Below, piece by piece: positions 11,518 through 23,431 of a stretch of 64,000 bases of DNA. The translations under genes were made by a program, and so were the position numbers. Origin of the DNA: Unio delphinus (Eukaryota > Mollusca > Bivalvia > Unionida > Unionidae); NCBI GenBank assembly GCA_029339505.1, contig JAQISU010000179.1, forward strand, positions 13,850,001 to 13,914,000. The letters run 5' to 3'. Below the pieces are notes generated by a model. The model ran no database searches. It was not told the origin of the DNA and saw only the letters and a list, made by a program, of their open reading frames with translations. The stretch's first letter is position 1. The number at the start of each line of letters is the position of its first letter.

Positions 11518-12049
11518 TTTGTTATCTTGCTACCCACGCCGTATATTGTTTACAATTGTATGGCACGTATGACGTCAGCAGAAGAGGTAATTCAGGGGAA
11601 GTAAGCCAGGTCACATTTGCGCACCGTTCGACTTTTGATGACCGGGTACGTGCACCCGACATTGATTTAATTAATTTCATTAGGTTTTTTTTACTTCCAA
11701 AATAATAATCAATCATTTTACTTATTAAATTTGAAGATCAAAAATCGTTTCATTTGACCTTTAAGAACTGAGAGATTATTAAAATCGGCAATCCACATTA
11801 ACTCATGTAAAAAAATTAAACTTTTGTCTTCTATAATAATAATAAAGTACATGTAGTAACAAAAACGTCACGTTTGATCTTCATTGTTTCCTAATACTCA
11901 AGCAAGGAGGATAAACACTTATCACAAAGATATTTTGCTAACTGACCTGACAACCAGAACATGCAAACCACAGAAAATGTTAAATTCTAACAAAGGTTGT
12001 TGATTTTGAGTTGATCCTGGGTCCACATATTTAAATAACAACTTAACTT

Positions 12050-12052
<3 letters not shown>

Positions 12053-12098
<46 letters not shown>
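12053..12098. repeat. (TA)n microsatellite
   Basis: About 23 TA dinucleotides in the CCS intron. Confidence 0.95.
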
Positions 12099-12100
<2 letters not shown>

Positions 12101-12372
12101 TATGTACTGTCAGCCAAAATTTTAACTTAGAAATTCTGTGTAGATTTTATAATCAATATATAGATCCTTATCAAACTAAAAGAACAAAAACAACGATTAT
12201 ATGTCTACCTCATCTGGTTTAAAAGTTATGGGTAAAAATCTTGTTCATAAAATGATGTGATTTTCTTTAAAATTGTCAAATTGCATAAATGGCCAAATTA
12301 AGTAGTTGATATTATTGAAACTAACTGCAGTTTAAGTCTGTAACTTTCCAGATCTCTTACATTCTATACAGA

Positions 12373-12498
<126 letters not shown>

Positions 12499-12723
12499 GC
12501 ATGAATGCAGTGTGACACTATAATTTTGTTCATGGCAATTTTTTTTTTTTTTTTTTTGCCTCTGCCTTTTAGTGAAAGAATCTGCATACCTGTATCTGAT
12601 TCTTGTAATAAAATAATCAACTTACCAATGCACCTACCAAACTCTTAATGAAATTATCGATTTACCTGTGCACCTACCTTACATTAAGACTGAAATCGTG
12701 TATCAAATACAGTTAAACAAAAA

Positions 12724-12724
<1 letters not shown>

Positions 12725-12778
<54 letters not shown>
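12725..12778. repeat. (AAT)n microsatellite next to CCS exon 1
   Basis: About 18 AAT triplets, ending some 30 bp inside the intron from the exon 1 donor. Confidence 0.95.
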
Positions 12779-12780
<2 letters not shown>

Positions 12781-12807
12781 TATAAAAATTTAAAATAAAT
12801 AGGCAAC

Positions 12808-13056
12808 CTGTATCTGACCTGATGTGTCTGCAAATTGTGACCCCATTCCCTTCAAGACCGCTGGTCTTCCAGTTTGCTCAATGAGCTCCTTTACTTTGGC
12901 AGAGGAAAGTGAGCTCTCAACAACCACGTGTTCCTTTTCTAGATTAATGTCAACTATCTGAACACCTTCCACGGAGCTCAGACTTTTTCTTACAGCCTCA
13001 ACACAACTCTGACAGGTCATTTGGACTGCGAACTCCATTTTAATAGGCTCAGCCAT
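12808..13056 (-). CDS. CCS: CCS exon 1: Atx1-like copper-binding domain
   Basis: Encodes residues 1-83. MEFAVQMTCQSCVEAVRKSL contains the MxCxxC copper site (Cys15, Cys18), and TGRPAVLKGMGS closes the heavy-metal-associated fold, almost as in human CCS. The ATG at 13056 is the first in frame before the domain, and stops lie upstream. The donor is CAG|GTTGCC at 12808/12807; another GT a few bases earlier would break phase with exon 2. The exon precedes 7 kb of intergenic DNA shared with the divergent CEP44 gene. Confidence 0.92.
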
Positions 13057-13996
13057 TCTAATTTCCCTTAACTTGTCAACGATCGTTCTCGACTTTTTGC
13101 TTCACGAACTTCACTACGAAAATATGCGAAGTTATTCGATTATTCATAGAACTCGATAACTGCAACAATTCCAAAACACTTCAGAGCCCGTTCGCTAGGC
13201 CCTAACCGAAAATCAGCAGGACTTTACTTTGTACGTGCAGTCTGTATAAGGGCAATTGAAGCTTGAAAATACTTTATTTAGTTAGCCTGAGCTTTCTGAT
13301 TCCATGGAATCACGAACTGGGTCACCAGCAAGGAATGCAGTATTTTAAAAGTCTAACTTTTATGCTGCATGCTTGTGAATTTGATATCCTAAGCGGTGAA
13401 ACAGTTTTACGAGTTTAACTATTCTACTCCGAGTCAGCAGCACGAAGCGAGTAATAAATGAGGTAAAATAAATTAAAATGGCTTTACCATGGCGCTCTGT
13501 ATCGTGGCATTGTTTCAATTCTTCTCATTATAATGCTAAATAATAGGAACAATATATTTTGTTTAGTTAGGGAGGACTTTTGAAATTTGAAGTTTATTGA
13601 TCATTTGTTGAAAGTACAGTAGCAGTTGGTTCCATATTTCTAGCTGAATCTTTTCTTTGAATTCTTGAGACTGAACGCTTACAACTACTTTGGACGCGGG
13701 CTGGCCATACACACATATTTTTTGCCATAGTTGCAGATATATGGATAATCTAAGAGTGGTGGTTTAATCCGTGATTAAAAATTACATTACTTACTATAAA
13801 AAAAAATTCGAAATCATGTAATACAAGCTTTTATCCTAAAATAGTTTTAGTGATTGAAAACAAAATTACAATAAAATTAAAGGAAAAATACAACTACAAT
13901 TATAGGCATCTTGAATGCACTTGTTCCATTTATGTTAGTAGATGTCTTTATTATTTTTCCAGAAATGCAGATATTATTCTTTTTAATAAAGAGTTA

Positions 13997-14337
13997 GGGG
14001 CCATCCAGAAATGACAACACGCGATTGTAGCCGATTGTTTTTCCCCTCCCCCTCGTCACACGTCGTCACAAAACAATCAGACCCCTCAAATATGACGTCA
14101 CAAAGCTCTGCTTCCCCACCTCACAAAAAAGCCGTATTTCCTATTTTAAAATTAACATATTTCATAAAATTAAGTGGTACTTTTATTTAAAGTTGCGTAT
14201 TTTAATGTGACGTCATATTTTTTAAATTCCTCCCCCCCCCCCCCTCGTCACACATCGACACAAATGTGTGACCCCCTCCCTCGCCATCACCCCACCCCAC
14301 CACCCCCCGGTGCGTGATATCCTTTATAGACTGTCCC
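13997..14337. mobile_element. PIF/Harbinger-like MITE, TTA target duplication
   Basis: Imperfect inverted ends: left GGGGCCATCCAGAAATGACA, right (reverse complement) GGGACAGTCTATAAAGGATA. Flanked by TTA (13994-13996, 14338-14340). Three-bp TWA duplications and GGG starts fit PIF/Harbinger. The interior has TGACGTCA-type sequences and C-runs, and no gene. Confidence 0.5.
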
Positions 14338-14720
14338 TTAGATAAATATTTTCCGTTTATAAAATAAACAAACTGACGCTTACAAATACATAACAAACAA
14401 AACATAGCAACATGTGTCAAAATACAGACAACCTAAACCAACATATTGTTATCCACCTTTTTTTTTCACTAGTCCGCCGCCAGTTTTAAAAAACAAAGGT
14501 GGAGAACAATCTGTTGGTCTAACAGACAACCATCTATGTTTCATAGAGACAGTTACATATTACAAAGAGACAGTTAAAATCAGAACTAAACTGACACATA
14601 CGAATACATAAGAAAAATGTCAACGTTCAAATTTTAGGAACTTTATTACTGCCGATGCTAGTATAAACGTTTATATGCTTAGTCACCTTGTAGATAAATC
14701 TTTAGAAACTGTGAGTACCA

Positions 14721-14862
14721 TATAGTATATACGCTGTATCAATGATATACCACGAGATGGCTAAATGTTTTCATTAAAAGGAAACGAGTCTTGCCCGAGT
14801 TTCATATTAATGAAAATTTATACAAGGAGTGTCATATCACTGATACAGCGTGCATACTGTAC
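14721..14862. repeat. Short inverted-repeat element (MITE-like)
   Basis: Left arm holds ACGCTGTATCAATGATAT and right arm ATATCACTGATACAGCGTG, so the arms can pair over about 20 bp with about 100 bp between them. No clear target duplication. No coding capacity. Confidence 0.5.
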
Positions 14863-15392
14863 ATATATTTTATTTATATCACATACAAATACATGTTTGC
14901 CCTTTTGAACGGAGTTCAGATTTACTACAGGCAGCAATGTATTGACCTTACATATCATTCATAACTGCAGAGATGATGTTGGATGGTACAATTTGCAACT
15001 TTGTATCATCCATAACCTCCGTAGATAAATCCCAAGGAAAGGGCGCACGTATCATTTCGACGAACAATATTATTGTAGGTACCTTGGTGTAATTTCTATT
15101 TTAAGGTTTTAATCCAGCACAAATTCCTTTTCTCTCTCACTCCACGTTTCTGCGTAGTTTGTCCGTTATGCATTAGAGGGGAGGGGGTGGGGCAGAACTC
15201 AGAAAGCATTGTGATGAAAATGAGTACCATATTACATTCATTTAGAAAAAGAGCATTATTTATACCTTTCATCGTTATTTTCATACTTCACTGATGATTA
15301 ATGTGTGGAAATTTATCATTGATCTAGAATCAACTGCAGACGTTCACTAGAATTTTTATAAATGCATATTATTGTGCCATGGGGGGAATCAC

Positions 15393-15427
15393 AATTTGAT
15401 ACACCAATAGTACTGGTGTATCAAATT
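15393..15427. repeat. Perfect 14-bp hairpin
   Basis: AATTTGATACACCA (15393-15406) pairs exactly with TGGTGTATCAAATT (15414-15427) around a 7-base loop. It has no following T-run and no known function. Confidence 0.7.
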
Positions 15428-15467
15428 TATTTATGCCAACACTTTACATGCCATGTTATTTCTTATG

Positions 15468-15472
15468 CATGC

Positions 15473-15503
<31 letters not shown>

Positions 15504-15512
15504 TGTGTGTGT
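15468..15512. repeat. (GC)n(GT)n compound microsatellite
   Basis: About 9 GC units pass directly into about 13 GT units; a Z-DNA-prone alternating purine-pyrimidine run. Confidence 0.95.
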
Positions 15513-15904
15513 AAGGTTAGGTTGCTTCCTTTGTTGGGGTGGAGTGCTTCCAATTTATTTAAATTAATACAGAAGACCCACTCTGGCTCGTTTTTGTCAG
15601 GAATTGAAGTAGTGATAGAAAGATGCAAAGCTCTAAGCCCCCAGTCAGCGGTGCCGACAGTTAAATTAATGAATACACAAATTTAAATTTTAAATAACAA
15701 CAATTTAATATAATTCAAACAGTAATCTCTCAAATACTATTCAGTTAATATCATATCACTGAACCAAGTGACGGCCTAGTAACCCTACTTCATCCTTTGA
15801 ATTAGTTTATGAAATTGTCTCATCTGTCCTGAGTCCTACTCATCTATATGTTTCTTCTATTTTCCTTTGTCTTCCTCCGTTATCCCTTCAACTTCTCCCT
15901 CTGT

Positions 15905-16050
15905 ACTTCCTTCTCTCTTGTGTCCCCCAGGGACTTGGATCACAGCTAGGGTAATTCCATCTGGTCCCTAAAACTTCCTTCTAACTTCTCTTTTGTCTCC
16001 CAGAGATTCGGACCACAGCACTGAGTACTTCCCTCTGATCCCTAAGGGCT
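15905..16050. repeat. Two-copy direct duplication, about 75 bp
   Basis: Two adjacent degenerate copies sharing ACTTCC, CTTCT, TTTTGTCTCCCAG or TGTGTCCCCCAG, GA-TTGGA(C)CACAG and TCCCTAA. Non-coding. Confidence 0.5.
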
Positions 16051-16840
16051 TCTAAAGAATACATCCACGAACATTAGCAAAGCATATATATAAATATCGC
16101 AATCGCACATCGCAACATTATACAAAGTTTATAATTCAATTCAACATTTGCAAATCTAAATCAAATTAATACATGCAATGAGGTTACTACGAATTAACCC
16201 AATAACGAATTACAATATTAATTCTACACACCACGCTGCTCATATCTCAACATACGCATGTATATCAAACACTACAAATGAATTAAACTACAATGGTGAT
16301 TTTATATATACTCAAATATATAGATATACTGCAATAACTAAGTACACTTACTTTGCAGTAATACTTCACAACAATCGAGCACATAAAAACTGCCCTGTTT
16401 CGAAACTCCCTTATTATTCCCAGAATAATTCCGCCATTACGAATGGTCTTGGAGTAGTTTTATTTGCCTTGTCCAGCCAAATAATTGTAACACTACCAAA
16501 GTTTTGATTCTCAAGACGATACATTTAAACTTAAGATTCTAATGTCTGGCACGCCTAACTCAAATCCGATTGGAGGTTGGTTCCTAATGATCCGACATCT
16601 CCCCTCCCAACCGTCTGTCAAAGATGTTTACGATACAATTTGACGATCCCTTGTTCAAAACAAGAAATCGCAACTTACCTGTGAACAAGGTTACGTAACT
16701 GACTTTGGCAAAAATAAACTGCGCGTCTCATGTTTATATCTATGTCAATTAACGGACTGGACACCTCAGACATTTTGCCAGCGAGAAATTATAGCATCAG
16801 GGTTAAACATAACCATGCTAAAATCTGGTTTATTATATTA

Positions 16841-16851
16841 CGCGCGCGCGC

Positions 16852-16890
<39 letters not shown>
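16841..16890. repeat. (CG)n(TG)n compound microsatellite
   Basis: About 7 CG units followed by about 18 TG units, the same CG-to-TG architecture as the one at 15468. Confidence 0.95.
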
Positions 16891-16891
<1 letters not shown>

Positions 16892-17179
16892 AAAACATAG
16901 TTTCGTACGGTGCAGTTTTATGTGTGATATATGATAAGCGGTTTGATCATTAATACTTGCCAATTCAAGGAACATTAAAATGGACAGCCAACACAAGAGA
17001 ATTAAAGAAAGAAGGAAACAATAAATATGTAAACGGAGATGCTCTATATACTGACAAGAACCAAACATTTAAATGCCTGGAAAGTATTAACAATAGGATT
17101 TTGTTTCTATTTGCGTTTATTCTTTTGATTAATATCTGACATTCACTGTATATATTGAAGACAGACATATAGAGAGACG

Positions 17180-17345
<166 letters not shown>

Positions 17346-17783
17346 AGGGGTTGGTATCCCGACTCTACCTTGGTATGAGTTTTAAAAATAATTTTATTTA
17401 AAATAAATTAATAAATACGTAATTGAAGAGCCAGAATTTTTGTATGAAACGTTTAACAAGATTTTCTAAAAGTTTAAACACTAGAATATTTTAATATATA
17501 GCTCCCTTTTAAGCTAGGAATTATTTTCCTCTTTTACCTGGATACAGCGACGACTTGGAATGTCTCTGAATCTTGAGTTTGCATGTGTTTGCCTAGTCGA
17601 TAATTATCTGGGACACCGGTTTGTTAGTGCGGTACATTTAAAAGCAGATTCACTTTTTCCTCTGGAAAATCTTGATGGAAGGACAATTCTAGAAGTTATA
17701 CTGTCATCTGAAAGGAGACAAATGTGTCTGTAACTGATAGCTACTGGCACAATTCAGCTGTTCCAGTTCTAACCACATGGTCT

Positions 17784-18002
17784 CGTATCGTTGCTTACAA
17801 TTTACCTATGTCATAATATAAAAATACTTGTGTTTTTTTACACGAATTCGTATCGTTGCTTACAGTTGACCTGTCATACATGTACTATATAATAACTAGT
17901 TATTATATTATATAGTACATGTATGACTGATGAATTGTAAGCAACCGCACGACCCCTGTTGTTTTTAATAGTACGTGTATGATTGATAGGTAAATACGAA
18001 CC
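17784..18002. repeat. Large imperfect palindrome, core near-perfect
   Basis: The core CATACATGTACTATATAATA and its reverse complement face each other around ACTAGT near 17900. The arms continue outward (GTTGCTTACA..., and its complement TGTAAGCAAC...), and a further outer pair resembles TTACCTAT..TCATA. Probably a palindromic MITE; no target duplication was identified. Confidence 0.55.
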
Positions 18003-18857
18003 CTGTGCCATTAATAACATTCCACTGTTCAAACGGTTTCTCTTTTCAAACTATGCTAGGCCTTTCACTATATGTCTGTCTGTATCTCCCCATACTCGCT
18101 CTATTTATGCTGCAACACCATCTTATTATAATTTTAATTTTGTTTATTTGCACCATGAATTGTGGGCATATTACCTGAAATGAACAATGTAGCAAATATA
18201 CTTTGTAACTGCCAGTACAATGGTTTGTCTTTTTGCTGCATTATTACCTTAAAAGTAGTCCCACAACTTAAGACTTGATATTTTGGTTTCCATGATATCC
18301 CATATAACCAAAATAATGGCCTTATGTAGCATGTTCTCAAGTCAACTGACAGGAGACGGCTTACATTTTCAGCAGTATCTCAGACACTTGGTATCTCATA
18401 TTGACACACTTCCACAAATTTAAATCTAATTGATTGTACCTATTTAGCTGTTTTTATCCAGATGAAATCAAAAGCTGACAGTAGAAAATGGATGCATTTT
18501 CATGTTCCATTCAGTCAGTTGGAATGCAATATTGGTGGGGAATGCTGAAATCAGATTAGATTGAAGAATATTTGGTCTACTCCACCCTCAACTTCCTTAA
18601 CAGCCAGATATTTAGTTTCCAGAGACTATAAATTTAATCTCCATTTAGCACTTCTGTTGGTATCCATTGTAAATATAAAGTTAAAAACAAAACTTTCACA
18701 TCACAGTAAACTTGTTTTTATCACCGATCACTTTGAAAAATGCAATAATCGATCAGATTTCATTGATTTTAAGTCAGCATAAAATGCCAGCTTTATAGGA
18801 CCAAACAGAATCTTGTTGTTTTGTGTTGTTTTTTTTAATCCAACCATGACAGTAAAG

Positions 18858-19025
18858 CCAGATGGCAAGATCAACTGATTGTTGAATAAAGTCCAGGCCA
18901 GAACTGGCTGCTAGCTGACAAAAATAATTAGGCAGGAAAATTAAAACCTGATGGCAAGATCAGCTAATTGTTGAACAAAGTAGTGGTCGAAATTAGCAGC
19001 TTGTCAACATAAATGATTAGAAAAC
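18858..19025. repeat. Two-copy direct duplication, about 90 bp
   Basis: Copies at about 18858-18935 and 18948-19025 share GATGGCAAGATCA, CTGATTGTTGAA or CTAATTGTTGAA, CAAAGT, and AATAATTAGGCAG or AAATGATTAGAAA. Non-coding. Confidence 0.55.
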
Positions 19026-19700
19026 AAAGGATTTGTTCAAGCTGGTACCAAGAACTTCTGTTGACATTTACATTTATTTTTTATCTTGACATTGACATAA
19101 GCATGACAATTTTGGTAGAGATAGTAGATCAAGGGACTGGAACTTTGATTTTTTGTGGAAATAAGTGATGTTGATGTAAGTGGGTAGGACTGTATTGAAG
19201 AAAGGGCTTAGATGGCTTCATTTCATTCAAGATAAATATCATCCTTTTAGCTAATTTTGGCATTCAGTCTCATTTCATCCAGCTGATATGGTGGTCAGTG
19301 GAACTTGAAAACTCATTTTGTTTGTGTGAGAATTTGAATTTATTTTAAAAGAAGACAGAGTTAGTAAAGTCTATCTAAATCGAACTAACTTTAGTTTGTT
19401 AAAATATTTCAATATGTACAGCTATGTATGTGAGATATTCTTGAAATTTGGATGCTAGTTCCAATATCAGTTAACATCATAAGACACTAGGCCATTATTA
19501 TTTTTTCTAAATTGGAAGATATGTGAAGGCAAAACATAATAAGTAAATCTCTACAACAAATACATAAACCTAATCAAGATTACGGTTATGATTTTCTTAT
19601 CTGGTATATTTATATATTATACATACATACATACATGGCACATTTAAAGTTAACCTCAAATCCTGTACACTGTAAGTGTATGACTCGTGTCTAGAAGTTA

Positions 19701-19882
19701 CAGAGGCGTAGCTATGATATTTTGAGCCCGGGGACGAACTATAAAATTGGCGCCCCAACCCCCTCCCCGTTTAATCAAATTTTTCTATTAACCTTGTTTA
19801 CTTATTATAATGTAACGTTGTAAGCCTCATTTTGGCGCCCATGTACCTTGGCGCCCCCCCCCCCCCCCCAGCTACGCCTCTG
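19701..19882. mobile_element. hAT-type MITE with perfect 8-bp duplication
   Basis: A 182-bp element with inverted ends CAGAGGCGTAGCT / AGCTACGCCTCTG, flanked by AGAAGTTA on both sides (19693-19700, 19883-19890). It is GC-rich, with GGCGCCCC tracts and a long C-run near 19855-19869. No gene. The 8-bp duplication and CAGNGGCGTAG end fit hAT MITEs known in many animals. Confidence 0.85.
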
Positions 19883-20136
19883 AGAAGTTACCTTTAATGA
19901 ATTTGATGGGTTAACAAAGTTCATTTATCATGCCTTTGTACTACTGATCGACACTGAAATGAAGCATGTGAAGTTAACGATACACCCATAATGAAGAACA
20001 TTTCTGGTGGACTAGTTTAAATTGTGAAGCCAATGAAGCTTTTTATTGAGTTTTTTCTTCAACTTTGATATGTTTCTTCTTGTCACTTCAGCTTGAATCA
20101 GTTTATTTCCCTTGACAAATAACTTCATACTTTCAG

Positions 20137-20228
20137 ATAATGGCTACAGGGGATCTGACTAACAACATCCGAAGACTTCAGAAGGACTTGAAAAGCATCA
20201 AGTATACAGAGCAGCTAGATATCACAGG
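20137..20228 (+). CDS. CEP44: CEP44 coding exon 1
   Basis: ATG at 20140 lies 3 bp after the acceptor TTTCAG. It encodes MATGDLTNNIRRLQKDLKSI and so on to LDIT, very like the human CEP44 start MATGDLKRSLRNL. The exon ends ACAGG|GTAATG in phase 2. The acceptor directly before the ATG implies an upstream non-coding exon. Confidence 0.88.
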
Positions 20229-21340
20229 GTAATGTGTGTTGAATTTTAGCTGAACACCCCCAGCTGGCAAAGCCTGCACTTGGCAGATCTCACATGTTTA
20301 GCATGAATGTATCCAAAAGGATAACTTGTTTAACTTGTGTTTCGCCTTTTCCTTGCATTATTTTATTTTGTATTATTCTGTGCTGACAAAATGTTTACCA
20401 TGACCAACAATTACTGTTTTGCCTGATCTGATGCCACCTTTTATCCAGGCCTTTTCTAACACTATATGTTAAAACTCTTGTAATATTTCAGGTAAATAAA
20501 CTCCATTTAATCTGTGCTTCATCTAAAATATTATTAGGAAAGTTACTTTTGAATGATGAAGTATGGTGTGCTTAATGTGCTGGGTTATATTGAACGGTTT
20601 GGTTTGGTGATTCAGAACACTGCAACACCTGTATGGTAGGTTATTTAATGCCAAGGCAGCTGGAGTGCCTCTCCCACACCACATTAGTCAATCCAGGCTG
20701 ATGTTTCATTATTTAGAGGATGATACATGTGTGTGTATCAATTCTATTAAATAATTAATAATCGACTTAGATCACGAAGGTCATACCTGATTGTAATGAT
20801 GGTAACACATGCTTCAGAATTTAATTATATTTTCTTGCTTAGTCTGTACAGATACTTTTTGGGTTGGACTGTGAACAGTTTAAAGTTTTGAACCCAGGCC
20901 AGATCATGAGGGAGATGGGAGATAACCAGGGCCCAATGCTGGTTGCATAAATGTCTTGGACTTTTAATGCTGAAAAATTATATATTGTTATTGAATAGGG
21001 TAAGTCAGAAGGTTATGACAGACACTTGTTTGGTTTTGGTTTAAAATTAATTCTAACTGTCTAAATAGGCAATAGGTTGAGTTGAATTTATCAAAATTAG
21101 GGCAGATTAATTTTTTTCACCCGACAATGGGTTTCCAACAAATCACATGTTAACCCAATGTTTTCACTTGCTGCAATATTTCAGTCTCAAGCTAAAAGTT
21201 GATGAGATGAGAGAATTTAAATCAATAGAAAAGAAAATAAATAATGTATAACATATTTTGCCAAAGTCATAATTTGTTTGGAGTAATTTTTATTGTCATG
21301 TTATCTTATATACAATGTTATTGCAATGATATGGTAGCAT
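20229..21340. other. CEP44 intron 1, first part
   Basis: AT-rich intron sequence with no gene or clear element recognised before the SINE. Confidence 0.4.
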
Positions 21341-21561
21341 CATTACTTTCAACATGAGGCCCCCAGTGGCCGAGTGGTCTAAAGCGCTGTCCGTTACGGA
21401 TCATTGCCATCATCTCACCTCTGTCTCTGCGTGGGTTCGAGTCTAAGACTCGGCAAATGTGGGTATGTGAGAAAACTTGCCAGTAGCTTCTCGTGGGTCG
21501 GTGTTATTTTCCAGGGGTTTTCCCGGGATCATCCTTCACAAATAATACTGGCTGCCATGTA

Positions 21562-23431
21562 CACCGCTCCCTCAATAACTCGTGCACAACGGGGTCCAGA
21601 AACATTGACCGCACTATAAGCGAGGGTGCGAGTTACCAAGGGACCTATAAAAAAAAACTAATAAAGAGATGGGAGATCGACAGAGAGGCGAAAGGGGGGG
21701 TGCATTGTTAAATACTCGTTTTATAATCGTGCTGAAAATAACTGAATAAATATTTCTTTATAAAGGTGTTGTTCGTAAATTATCTTTAATTTCTGGATAA
21801 AATATCTTGAAAAGATCGTAAAAACAAAATTATTCCACGAGGTATCAGTACTCTTAACATGTGTATCGCTAAACACATTGTGTATTATGTCACTGCTTTT
21901 TTGTGTTGATTTGGATACATTCTAGTTTTATTGTTTGTTCAAAATGAATCAAGATTTATTTTATCAAAAAGATAACATTCATATCGAAAAACGACATCAA
22001 AAATTGTGTTGATCTAAAACATAAAATTCTGCTATCACTAAATAGATACATAGATAGATTGATTAGATAGATAGAGTAAAATGTAAAAAAAAAATTTTTA
22101 CAAACATAAACCATTACCAACCATGAATTTAATGGGTCTAAACGTCAGACATGTAAAAAATAAAAATATATATAAAAATATTTCAATCATCCGATAGCAT
22201 AGACCAGCCTCATCACAATTATAAACTTGGTCGTCTGTATATCCATCACGGGTCAGTATCTCTCTGAGTTGGTTGGGATAACTAGATGCGGCCGCCTGAT
22301 TTGCTGAGCGTATCTCTCCCGACAAAGAATTTTGTTTTATTCCATGTTGGCGCTGGAATCTCCAAAGCCATCCATGGCTTGCCATGAAATCTGATTCAGT
22401 ATCCATAGTTTTTGCCATTTTCTCTGCCTGGACCTTGAGAATTGTTCCTGAAATCTGAACACTTTGTTCACATTGTTGTGTGAACCAGGTGTACACAGCA
22501 TCATCTAATTCTGTGTCGCTTGCAGTGCATGCCCGTTTCCATTTAAATCCATCATCAGAATCAGCTTCATGCAAATAATCCCGAAATTTCTGCTCATCCT
22601 TGAGCCAACCTCTGAGTGTCGACTCGGCAAGTTTAAGTTCACTACAAACTTTTGATCTTGATTCACCTTTACGAACCCTCTCTATGACAGTAAGCTTTTC
22701 ATTCACCGAGTACGCCTTTCGCTTGATTCCCTTGCTCTCCATGATCACATTTACAAATGATTAGGATAAATTACTGATTAATATATACTTTAATGACAAT
22801 AAGTACTTACTATTTGAAACCATGTTAGATTGGTCCAACTAATTTGATTGATGTTGAGACACGATATTGACCACAAGAGTTTATGCATGTAGGATTTGCA
22901 TTCCTTTGAACTTTTACCTGATTTGATACAAAAGACCGCCTTATAAAACAAAGCAGGTCTATTTTAATTGAGTTTTACAATACAACAAACACTTCCCCAA
23001 GTCGTCGATCAAAACGCAGCCGGCAGTTAATTAGGTTCTCACAGATGTGCTCGCGGGCATCGATGTGACGGTCAATTGACTCTTTTCATGTTTGAATAGA
23101 AGAGAACATGCAACGATTATACTGCTTACACTGCAACACAATGAAAAGATTAAAACACTAATTTCCCCTATACACATACAGTATTATTATTTACAGCGAA
23201 CTGAGAAAATATTTTTTCCAAAAAAACCTGAAAATTTCACGATGTTGATTCTAACTTTTCGGGCACTAACCGTCATTTTCGACGATAAAACGGGCGATAT
23301 ATCAAGGTTTCATTCACCAGTTCTGATTACGATTTTCTTCATTTTTAAAAAATATTTTCTTTACAAATAAACCGGGATCCACGCCGGACACCGCGTTATA
23401 AGCGGGTTCGCGAGTTATCGAGGGAGCGGTG
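21562..23431 (-). mobile_element. Tigger/pogo-like transposon inserted in the SINE
   Basis: An 1870-bp element with imperfect inverted ends: left CACCGCTCCCTCAATAACTC, right (reverse complement) CACCGCTCCCTCGATAACTC. TA dinucleotides flank it (21560-21561, 23432-23433). It carries the N-terminal part of a pogo-type transposase on the minus strand; the catalytic part is mostly deleted. Confidence 0.82.
22185..22748 (-). pseudogene. Tigger-like transposase, N-terminal part only
   Basis: Starts at 22748 (MIMESKGIKRKAYSVNEKL). A psq-type helix-turn-helix (KLTVIERVRKGESRSKVCSE and AESTLRGWLKDE) is followed by a CENPB-type DNA-binding domain (MDTESDFMASHGWLWRFQRQ, HGIKQNSLSGE). It then enters the DDE domain at QVYNCDEAGLCYRM, the first catalytic aspartate, and loses similarity near 22185 in AT-rich sequence. 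About 188 residues remain of a family that usually has about 500. It is broken by the missing catalytic domain rather than by frameshifts. Confidence 0.82.

Larger units (their letters stand above)
8190..11760 (+). mobile_element. Kolobok-like TTAA transposon with two convergent genes
   Basis: A 3571-bp element with perfect 20-bp terminal inverted repeats AGGTCAAATGAAACGATTTT (8190-8209, and reverse complement at 11741-11760). It is flanked by TTAA on both sides (8186-8189, 11761-11764). TTAA duplications fit Kolobok or piggyBac; the THAP-domain transposase inside favours Kolobok. The plus strand carries the transposase fragments (8446-10146) and the minus strand a P2RX7-C-terminal-like protein (11517-10704). 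Both genes have lost internal or 3' parts, so this copy is not autonomous. It lies inside the CCS intron. Confidence 0.8.

Noticed and set aside
13425..13445. MARE or antioxidant response element near CCS (GAGTCAGCAGC)
   Set aside because: Only a half-site matches; the TGACnnnGC core is not complete, and distance to the start site is unknown.
16178..16507. 109-codon plus-strand frame
   Set aside because: AT-rich, no motif, no splice or start support.
21357..21440. Functional tRNA-Leu gene
   Set aside because: A and B boxes exist, but the region is the head of a SINE with a 14-bp target duplication and does not fold into a full cloverleaf.
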